Below are positions 22,666 through 34,600 of a DNA stretch of 64,000 nucleotides, in pieces. Within the stretch, counting starts at the first letter, position 1, and each line of letters opens with the position of its first letter. The DNA lies in the NCBI RefSeq assembly GCF_964656455.1, contig NC_135716.1, positions 110,640,389-110,704,388 of the forward strand, read 5' to 3'. The notes beneath the pieces were generated by a model. That model did no database searches. It worked only from the letters and a program-made list of their open reading frames with translations, and was not told the DNA's origin. This stretch comes from Halichoerus grypus (Eukaryota; Chordata; Mammalia; Carnivora; Phocidae). Made by a program: the position numbers and the translations under genes.

Positions 22666-25600
22666 TTAGATGTAAGTTACTGCACCTTTACTATTTTTCT
22701 CTAGAGTTACATCTATGTATGACGTGGGAACGTAGCCTTCTTCACCGTTCTGTCTCCGAGCTCTTGTCCATCCATCACCTTTGTCTTCCTCAATAATGTA
22801 TAGAACTTCACCTTCTTTCATTGCCAGGGTACCTTCATTATGTCCTAAGTGAGAGTTTTAATAGCATAACCATAATTAAGTGATAATTTCAAATAAAAGT
22901 TACAAATACAACACACAAAACGACACGATACCCTACTAGATTTCAATGTACCTAGAACCAAGAGCCCACTGACTCTCATTAGCAACAGCTCCATAATGCT
23001 TTTGTAGTTTATCCAACACTTTCACATACATTATGTCACTGGAAATGCACAATAACCCTGGGAAACTGGCATTAATATCACCCCGCCCCCCCATGTAACA
23101 GATGAAGTATCTGAGCTACAATGACATTGTATGATTTGACAGGATACTCTCTTATTTCACTACTCCAACTCCTTTCCCAAATTTGAGTGCATTGCTATCT
23201 AAAAAATTCATGAGGTGTGGATCAGGAAAATATTACTGACTGTGGGAGAGTGGGAAGACAGAAGAAAAGAATATAGTTTGGAGAGGGAGCAGAGAAAAAC
23301 ACAGGTTCAACTCTGGTGATGGTGGAGGCAGAATAGTCACAGCCACAAAGCACGAACTTTCTTTGAAATCTCATCAGACTCAGGGCTCGTTTTCTTCTCC
23401 ACTGCCAACTACTTCCAACCCAATTAGCACTAACAGTTTTCACAAATGATTCTTCATTTAACATACCCTAAATTCTCTAGGTAACATTATAGCAAGATCT
23501 TATTTAATACTATTTCACAGAATGAGGAGTAACTAAAAGCTTTACTCAACTTTATTTTTTTTTAAAGATTTTATTTATTTATTTGAGATGGAGAGTGAAA
23601 GCAAGAGCACGAGCCGGGAGACAGAGGGAGAAGGAGAAGCAGGCTCCCCGCTGAGCAGGGAGCCTGACTCAGGGCTCGATGACCTGAGCCGAAGGCAGAC
23701 GCCCAACCGACTAAGCCACCCAGGCATCCCTTTACTCAACTTTAAAACCAATACAATGGGGGCGCCTGGGTGGCTCAGTCATTGAGCGTCTGCCTTCGGC
23801 TCAGGTCATGATCTCAGGGTCCTGGGATCGAGCCCCGCATCAGGCTCCCTGCTCCACAGGAAGCCTGCTTCTCCCTCTCCCACTCTGCCTGCTTGTGTTC
23901 CCTCTCTCACTGTGTCTCTGTCAAATAAATAAAATCTTAAAAAATAAAAAATAAAAAAACTAATACAATGGATGGGTGGGGAAGGACCTTAAACCATATA
24001 CCATTTTATAACAAATGGTTTATGAAAGTGTTACTCTGCTCCTCTGTGAATTGAGGAAAAAGATTTTTCACAGTCCAAGAGAGGGAAGGGCAACAAAAAA
24101 TCTCCAAGAGAGAACCACAATGTCTTCCTTCCCTCACAGGGACTGTTCTCCAACCATCACAGCAGAAGGATGGTGTAGTCAGAAGTGACACAATCTCTCC
24201 TTCTCTCACTTGAAAATATGGCCTACAGAGTACAGATATCGTAGGGACATTCAGCTATGCCATGTGCCTTGTACCTATCTCTCAATGACAGCAAGTTACA
24301 AGGAAGAGCTTAAAGTGGCATCTACTAGCTTTCCACTTCCTAGGTTGAGCTACACTCAAGCTGCTTCAATTGTGATGAGAACATGTAGTATTAGTAAGAT
24401 CTCTGGGGGAAATTAAATTCTGTATCGACCAAAGTTGATAATTAAAATCTGTACTAGGATGTTGATAACACAAGTAATTTTCTTTCAGTGTCATGTACAG
24501 AAGAAAAACCTCTATTTGCAATATAGTTAAAACAAAAATATTCATACTAATGAGCTGGTATTACAATTTGCTGACAATGAATTATATAACTAAGGACAGT
24601 AAAGTGCATGATTCAATGGTAGACTTTAAGGAACCAGTTTTATCAAATACAAAAGAAAATCACACCATCAAAAGGGTAGATAGCTTTGCAGTGTCCAATA
24701 GCAGGCAAAGGATCGTCGTCTTCAAATTCATCATCAAACTCATTGTGGTGCCCATGTTGTTGGGGTGGCCCACGGACTTCTTGGTTTGCATCATCAGTGT
24801 AACTTCCCTCAGGACTATAAAACATGAAAGTATACCTCATCAAGTATCACAAACATGGGAAATTTTTATGCTATCTACAAGGTGAACTCCTCAGGATCAA
24901 TTCAGAGAACTAAATATCAATGACACAGTTCCAAATTAAGCCTTTATTTTCTTAAATCATGATGATATACATAAATTGCTGGTAATACAAAATGCTTCTT
25001 TGTTGAATTTCCTGAAATTAAAAAATTACAATGTTCTAGCCATATGGCATGCATTCAATAAATATGTCTCAGTATCACTGGGCCCAGAGATAAAATGGGA
25101 GAAATGTAGGGGACACTTGTCTTCCATCATCCCGGATTTATCACCTCCTCTTCTGGCAAAAGACCCCTAAAATTCCATGGGGGACCCACCCACACCCATA
25201 ATCGGTTCCCAGGCTTCAGGCAGAGTTGTGTCCTGGCTCCAGAGGGCCCGTCTCAGCACAGCACTTGTATGGCCAGAGTGAACAGTTCACGAGTAGGCTT
25301 ATAACCCAATCAGGTAGAATAGACCCACAGAGACTTTTCTTTAGGGACTGAAGAAAAGTTCCCTCCCTGCCTTCTCCACTGGACTTGAACCTGGAGATAT
25401 ATGAGCCCAGAACTTTGGAAGACCATCACATGAAGTCTTCAAATGAAGCCAACACAGTGGAAGGCAGAACTGTGAGGTGGAGAGAAATAGTTCTGAGTTC
25501 CTAGATCAAGCTCTTCCTAAAACAAGCCAATAAAATCCCTTCTTAGTTTAAGCCAGTATGGGTATTTATCCTGTCACTGAAAGCAAAAAGACTCCTAATA

Positions 25601-28600
25601 AAGTTAACTTCCAATTAATCATGCTAACAAGGAAGTTAGTAAAACTCAGAAAATTCAAAAGAGCAGGTAATCCAAAGGTATTTTACTTAAAATTTTTTTA
25701 AAGAGAAAAATGTTAATAATTTTGCTGAAGAATCAAATGACCGAATAAGAGAATGGGCAAATCTGTATGATTAGAAATTAAAAGCACTTTCAGTATGCCT
25801 GGAAGCCATGTTCTTAGATAACACAAACCAGAGATTAGATTACTTTAATCTAGGTTTTTCCTAGTAACAAAAAAGCAGTATATTTGTGAGTACCTCTTGA
25901 TATACTAAAGATAGGTATTCTTTCAAAAAGTGGTAACATAAGAAAAGAGAAGGAAGAACTAGTATTTGTCAAGCACGTACTATTCCCAGGTATTTTACTA
26001 TGAGGTGATTATGTACATTATTTCATTTATTACTAATAACCCTGTATGATAGGTATTTTAATCTCTATTTCATATTTTAAGAAACTGAGACTCAGATTAT
26101 TAAAAATGAACTTGTTCAAATTATACTGTAATTAAGTAGTAAACCAAGATTTGATACTAGATCTCTCAAATCCTCTCTAAGGAGAATCCTAATTTGTTGG
26201 ATTTTAGTGGGGGAGGGGGGAAGACATACACACAGAGGGGGAAATGTCATAAATGGTATGAAAACATGGAAACTTAGCAAAATGCCTTTTGGAAGCTCTG
26301 ATTCAAACTAACAATACAGATTTCTTTTTTTCCTTCACAAAACTTTGAGCAACTTAACAGTTAAATTTTTCCTTGGCATAAGCCACCCAACTCCATCTAA
26401 ACCTTGGAATCTTCCCAGGTCGGAGGAGCCTATGCCTCCAGACTGTAGCTCCATGAATTTTCTGTTCCGACCCCTGTTTTTGGATGCATGACAATCTAGA
26501 ACAGACCAGTAAATAGGAAATTTCATATTTTACCTGTAGCTACTTAAGGAAACAGAAAAACCATTTAGGTTCATAAGACTAATGTTATTAAAAGCCAAAC
26601 CTGCTAAATCAGGAAGAACTGTTAGGACAAAAGGGTGAGAAAAATTTGAGGGAAAAGAAGAAATACAAATAAAATGCAAAAAGTGACCTTTCTCGTCCCT
26701 GTGTTACAAGATGATTTATGTCACTGCTATGTCTTCTGTCTCCTCTCCCACCTGTTTTGCCTTCAACTTCAGAGAGCCAAGCCTTAGGAAAAAAATAAGT
26801 AAAACTGAGCTCAACAAATATTTTTAAAAGCTCCTGAGATAGTCTACATTTAAAATGTGCTTTAAGTTTTTATAATTATATAATTCTTGGAGAAGGGAAA
26901 TATTTATTCCAGTTTGATCAATGATCAACTTTACAGCTGGTAAGAAAAGCATGTTTAGTTTTACATACTTTTAATTAAGAAAAACTTGAATGAGGAACTA
27001 ATTCTCAAGATTATATACCTTAATGATTCCTTTCAGATCATAAACCCTAAAATTAAATAAAAATTTGAAGATGAACTTGTAGCAAAAACCAATCTATCAT
27101 AATGAAGCTTATAAAAATGATTTTACCTTAGACAACTGCAAAACAATAAATATACCTCATTCTTGTGGATTTCCATTCGCAGGCGGTCAATGTTATTCAT
27201 GGTCTCCGCTAATTTAGGCTGCAAACTCCCTGGATCCCCCATTTGTGGATTTTTCTCATACACATCTTTCATTTTGTTGAGTGCTTCTCTGGAAATGGGA
27301 AAGAAGTCACAGAATTAAATATTCACTTCATATATGAATTCCCAGATATAAGAGTTTCATTTGATTTTGGTGACTCTCACGTAAGCTAATCTTAAAAGAG
27401 TCCTATCTCTTTAAATTTAATCAAACATTACCTGCTTAAAGATAATCTGCATAAAGATGATAATGTATATAGAGTTAGGGATTTATGGAGAGTCTTTTAA
27501 AATATTTGGAATAAAAAATAGACTTCTCATTTCTTGCTTCTCATTTATGAGATTTTATACATATAGTATATATACTGTATATATGTATATTGTGTGTGTA
27601 TGTGTATATATATATTACATGTGCCTTTGTATATATAGGTTTAATCAAGGCCTGGAAAAATATTCCTCAATATTCTTAAATTCATGTCCCAAATCAAATT
27701 CATTATGCCCCCATGTAGCCATACATCCCCCAGTGTGCCTCATCTTAAATCATAGCATCTTTGTCCTCCCACTCAACCATGCTAGAAATAGGAATGCCAT
27801 CTTTCACTTGCCCCTCTCACAGTTCATTCATCTCCTCTTCATTTCTCTTATCATATCACTGCTGGTAATCTCAATCAGCACTCTGTAACTCCCTCTAACA
27901 TCTGAAAATTATTGACTAACCCTCTTAATATTCTTTTCCTTCTTCATTCCTGGAGGTTACATTTTCTTTTCCCTTCTCACCTCTACTGTCTCATCTCCTT
28001 CCCTACCTCTGTTCAAACTTTAAATGTGTGTTACATAAAATGACAAAGGTTTCTTCTCACCTCATCCTACACTCGTTTTTGAAAATCATCTCTTCTTGTT
28101 TTTTTCTAGTTTTATTGAGATATAATTGACTCTTATTATCTTCAGAGGATACTCAAATATCTCCAGTCTTCTTTCTTTCCTAAGTTCTAGACACCCTGAA
28201 CAAGTATCCTTTTTGTGGTCCGTCTACTGCCATGTTTTTTTAAATTTTGTGCTCTTTGTTGATTTTTCTTTTTAAAATAAGCCCTTAAGTGTAGTGAAGT
28301 ATTGTCTAGTGTTTCTAAGTGCAAGAAGGCTGTGAGGTGCCTTATGGAGAAAATGTATGTGGTTAGATAGGTTTTGTTCACACATGAATTATAGCGCTAT
28401 TGGCCTTGAGTTCAAAGTTAATGAATCAACAGTATATATTAAATTATGTGTCTTCAAACAGAAACACACATAAAACAAGGTTATAATCTGGGCACCTGTG
28501 TGGCTCAGTGGGTTAAGCATCCAACTCCTGATTTCAGCTCAGGTCATGATCTCAGGGTCCTGGGATCAAGCCCTGTGTTGGGCTCCATGCTCAGCTGGGA

Positions 28601-31600
28601 GTCTTCTTGAGATTTCTCTCTCCCTCTCCTTCTGTCCCTCCCCCCACTCACTCTCTCTCAAATAAATAAAATCTTAAAAAAAAAACAAGGTTATAATCAA
28701 TCAGTTGATGAAAATGTGACCAGAGGCTAAATGGAGCCTAAAACTATTATTTTCCATTTTAGTTTTCACTAATTCAGTGTTCACAGTGACTTTATAGAAC
28801 ATAACTACTACAAATAATGAGAATCGACTATATTACAATATTTATGATTAAGCATCCTATCATACCTGATGTAAAATTCTTAAGATCAAAATTGAATCAC
28901 TTCTACATCTGAAACTAAAGTGACATTGTGTGTCAACTATACTTCAGTAACAAGAAAAACAAAACACTAAATCTGGAATAAAACTGTCTGAGCTGCAAAA
29001 AAACAAAAACAACCCCCCCCCCCAAAAACCTTCAATCACTCATGCTACAGTTTAAGCTCCAATTTTATCTTCAGTATAAAATCAGATAGTAGGGCACCGA
29101 TTCACTCTAATAACCCTTTATTCATAACTATCTCTTCATGAAAACAAAATTGAACTAAAGGACACTTTTATAAAATTGAAAAAAATTGGGGCGCCTGGGT
29201 GGTTCAGTCGGTTAAGCAGCGGCCTTAGGTGCAGGTCATGATCCTAAGGTCCTGGGATCGAGCCCCACATCCGGCTCCCTGCTCAGCGGAGAGCCTGCTT
29301 CTCCCTCTCCTTCTGCCTGCCACCCTGCCTACTTGTGCTCTCTATCTGTCGAATAAGTAAAATCTTTAAAAAAAAAATTGGAAAAAATTACAGCTATGAA
29401 CCAATGCTATAAGTAATCAAGTATTGTTTGCCAACACATTTGCTACAAACAAAATAATTATAGCTTTAGGTTTCTACTGAACTCAACTTATATATCGGAG
29501 CAAAATGAAATGGATCAAAGTATAAGAGATGGTTAGTGTTGGTGAAACTATTCTTGATAATCAATCATCAAACTATTTTGTAATATTAGGGAAAGCATAA
29601 ATATAGACTATTGGCATCCAACAGGTAATCTGCAACCTAAGAAACTAACATTTCATTTTGATCTGTGATATGGCAACCATAAAATTTTTCAAAGTTTAGG
29701 AGTTTATTTTTCCCTCAAAAGATATGTCAATTAGGATATATGATTTTTAAACCTTTTATACATCACATTTAAACACATTATTCAAAGTCGACCCCTTAAG
29801 GAATAATATGGTAGAAAAGACTTAATGGAAAAATACTTTTGGTCTGATTCTTTTTGTAGTTCTCTGTTAAGTTCATCGATACGCTGCTGCAGCTTTTTAC
29901 GTCTCTGTTCTGGTGGCAGATGACTGAAATCTTCTAATGCTGGGCCCTGAAAAGGGAATCTAAATCATTATAAAAGACATCTTCAGGAAATTTTATTTTT
30001 TAAATACACCCACTATAAAATAAAAATACATATCAATTTTAAGTTTAATTTCAAATTAGCCCCCAAACAACCCTTTTTAAGAAGAAATCTAAACAGATAT
30101 GTATGTATGTTAATTAAAACAACTGTATTGAAGAAAGAGCTCAAATTCCAGTGAGTTTATAAAATCATGAAAAAGAACAGGTAAAAATATAACCAGATAA
30201 AGAAAATTGGTAATGACCACTATCACATTATTTTCAGGTCTTGGCAGTTAAAATAAATACATATGAACCTTCTTACAGCAACAACAACAAAATGGAAACA
30301 CATAACATTTCTCACCTATACAAATTATTGTTTTATAGATAACATCACATTGCCAAATCAAATATTGCAAATGTTGATTGCAAATATGAAAAGTTTATAC
30401 AAATAAGCAACTTACCTCATGAAGATAATCTAATTGGTGAAATAGTTTAATATTGCATAGTCTTCCAATGATTACATTTATTAAGCCACTCCTTAGAACC
30501 AAACATTACGTGATTATTAAAAAACAAAAGGCAGAACTATCCACTGTGTGAAATGTAAGAAATTAGTCTAATAAGGAGTTTATTTTCAATTATCCTTTTG
30601 TACAACCTAATAACATTTCTCCGTTATTCCTGAAAGAAAGATATAATCCAAAAAAAGATGGGATCCTTCTTTAGGAATGCTTGATGTTTGAAAATTTTTT
30701 AATGTTTTAATAGTCAAGAAACTATCATTTAAGAAAAAGCACTAGTATTTAGATGTAAACTTCTGATTCAAATTATGTCTTTCTCATCTTAAATGTTAAT
30801 CATGTCACTCTTATTTATCTTATTAGAGCTTACACAACAGAGCCAATATTAGCAACTATTGATTCCATTTACTATAAACCCATATTTACATAAGTTTTAT
30901 ACACTCCAAAAACTGATGACATTTTTCTTTTGGTGATTTTAGGAATATGCCAGTTCAATTTTTCAAGTATTGTTGAAATGAAATGCATCTTTGTTCTCTG
31001 GGCCACTTATGCCTATAACATATGCTAAGTAGCTTTATTTCGCCATCTATAAAATGCTTCCCTGACTTTTAAAAAACTCACTTTTAGGATAGAGCCAGGA
31101 CCAAAGGTAACATTTAATTAATAATTAGAATCTCCAGAATTTTCCCCAAGTGGCCTACACATTATGGATATTTAACAAGCTTGCCTTAAATAAAGCAGGG
31201 CATCTTGTCTAAGTGGCTTTTGTTTTTTAATCTACCAGGTAGCAGAAATAAGAATCTGTCAATCAACTAAATCTGACCTAAATAAATGAATGGCAGAATT
31301 TCCTAATTCTGATGGGAATTTAGTGGTCAATTATTAATGTAAGTTGTCAGATTTAATCTAATTTCTGGTACAGGTTTTGAAAACTATTATATATGTGCCA
31401 AAGATAAAACTTCATAATTTATATTTTTAAAAATATTTCTTAAAATTCTGAAAAACTATTTATTGAAGTAAAGAAATATATTTCAATGTGTTTTTTGGTA
31501 GTATTACAATAAACTCATAATTACCTATAAGTAAACCTTCCAGATTTCCACTTATCCCTAATTAAACCTTGTTCTCAAATTTATTAACAGTGGATACCTA

Positions 31601-34600
31601 GGCATTTCTGATATCCCATTTTGACATTATAACCTGTTCTTTTACAGATTACGAGAATTAAACACTCTACTTCCTATGGATATAAAGACCTCTGAGGCAT
31701 TTAACAACTTTTCCTACAAGGGAATTAATTTCTAAAAGGCTAGCCTGCAAGTCTGAAAAAAAGTGGTCTGAAAGAGAGTGGTCTATTTTCCAAAAATAAG
31801 AAACTATGCAAGCACCCAAAGATTTGGGGGTTAGGTCTTCACAATGTAGTTCCATTAATGTGTTCAAATGTATAAAGGACCATCACACACATACACTCAC
31901 ACACATATATTGCGCGCACGTGCGCACACACACACACACACAAAATATTTAGGTTATGTGTGCTTTTATTCCCATTCAGTAGTACAGAAGAAGAAAGCAC
32001 TGACTCTCTAATGAAATTAGTAGGAAATTTTCTTTCTGTTTTGAAAATCTAATGATTCCTGTGGTAAACTACGAATAAAAATTTATGCAATCTTTTTAAA
32101 AGAAAAATCATTTTAATTTTCATTCTGTAAAAATATGAACTTTTTGTTCTATCATGTAACTTTTAAAAATAATGATTAACTATAATTTTACGCTCTGTAA
32201 CATGACAAAGACTCCACTCAATAACATTTAAGAACGTAATGGGTTGATTACAGTTAATCACGTTATTTTTGAATTTTATGACATCAAGAAGTACTGGCAT
32301 ATATTGGACTATGGAATAAATTATAAAAAGAAAAGACGCATACAAGGTGAAAATGTGGGGTTGTACCTTACCACTTATTTTGAATTAAAAAAAAACAATG
32401 TTTTGAAATTATTTAATGTTGGCACAGTATATAGATCAGCACATAAGGCTTACCATCTTCACCGACCACTGAATAGTTCAATGGAAAACAGAAAGAAATG
32501 GTAAATTATTCACATGAAATCATAATACAAAGATGCAATAACTTATACTTTTTTTTTTTTTACAGTATTAAAATAAATATGAACATTTCACAATCCAAAC
32601 AATTATGCCAGAAAAACAATTTTAAGCACATTTTGGGGAAAGTAAATTACTTGCAAAAAAAAAAAAAAAATACACTGACGATAATGGGCAGATATTTTCT
32701 AAATGCAACTAAAACTCAAAAGTAAATAGAAATCATTTGATCAGTAATCATTTATTTTCTTTAAAAGATAATTTTTTCCTTAAGTGGATTCACTTATATA
32801 GCTCTTTATTCTCAAAATACTAATATTTGAAGAGCTGAATATAAAGATCTAATATGAGCCATTTAAAAGAAATCTTATATGAAGTATTAAAAAATGAAAG
32901 GCTCTTCCTAATGCATTAAACAAAACACCATCAAAGGAATTTTTATAGTTCAAAATACTATTTTGAATTTAAATATGTCAAGGGTAGATAAGGGTAACAT
33001 TTCTACTTTAGTTTTAAGGCTTTTTTTTTTTTTTTAAGAAAATTACATTATCAAAATAATAAACGAGTCACCCAGATTCAAGTTTCCCATACATATTTCC
33101 TAATAGACACAACTATATGGGGTGAATGTTGTTTTGAAGATAGAGCTTCTATTTTTCAAATTTTATTCTGAAATCCATATGCTCAATAAGCAACACTAAA
33201 AATATAATGCCAATTTTTAGAAAACTGGATAAAATTTCTTTCTGAAAATATGAAATGACATAGCCAAAGTGCTCTCATACAGTATATATACCACTAGTAT
33301 ATATAACCCACATTACGTGGGTTAGCAGGACTCTGCAACTGACATCGCATCTATCAAGCATCCCCAGTAAACACGTGTGCACACATGTGCACGCTTATGC
33401 ACACACACGCACACACACACACACACCCCTTGAGATCCATAATATGCAATACAGCTTTACAAAGTTAATCTTCACATTCATTGTGCTTGGTTCGCAACCT
33501 CTAAAATTTATTTTTTCCTATTTTCTAAATCGTGATGTTTTAAAGAAGGTGGGGGGGGGGATGTCAGGTAGAATTTCACATAAAAAATTTGAACTTTAAT
33601 AAATAACTGACAAAAATATCTACCCCTTATCTCCAATGAATTAGCTATATATATTGATGGTTATGATGATAAGAAAGATGACATTTACTATCCATTATCT
33701 TTCCAAATTAAGCTTAACATTCTTTAGACTGTCAGTAGTTTCAGGGAACAAAACCACAACTTATTTTGGTATCACAAAATTCCTGATAAAAAGATTAAAA
33801 AGATTAAATTTTTAAAAGATATTCACGATCTTCTTTAATGTTATTAATACAAAATTATACAGAGCACAAGAAACAAAATATGTGAAGTATTTGAATTTAT
33901 CTTTTATAATTTTCCCCAGCTAAATTTCTAAGTGAAATAAAAATTATTTTTCCAGTTTCTATATTTTAAAGAAAACATTAAGATGATTATAACTGAAGTA
34001 TCAAATGTTTGTTTTTAGTTAATCTAGTTTCCAATTAGAAAATTAATTTATAGTTCAATAACCGTAGATTTGGGGATACAAAAAACTCAAGTTCTTTGTA
34101 AAAATATTAGAAATACATTAAAATATTTTTTAAGTAATTCATGTTCAATGCATAAATATCTTACTCTCATAAACAATTATCACGTACCTATAACTAGAAT
34201 ATTTCACATACCCCCACACCTTAATAAATACACAAAGGAACTAAACAGGAAATCAGGCAACTATAATTATTAGATGTATTTCATTTAAAGATAGGAAAAT
34301 CCTGATAACTGTATTCTGAACAAATAAAAGCTTACAAATATGACTCCTGGTTTTCCAGACCATGAATAATTTAGACAGAAAACATGGACTTACTATTGCT
34401 AGATAAATCTTTCCCCCAAAAAAGAATTACGCAGAATCTCAAATGAAATAGTTATAGAGTAAAATATTTGTTTCTATATGAAGTAGTTAATTTTAGGTGT
34501 GTACCAAATACCCCTTAATGGTTAGATCTTGATGTCACAGAAGGAAATTATACACCACCAGCCCTCAGTAAAGTCTACTGGTCAAAAACATCAGTCCAAT

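Noticed and set aside
27457..27888. 143-residue plus-strand open frame
   Set aside because: Much of it translates the TA/TG microsatellite (Tyr/Cys/Val runs), and it lies antisense in an FNBP1L intron.
33371..33426. Possible CRISPR-like or regulatory repeat array
   Set aside because: These are simple CA/TG microsatellites without unique spacers.
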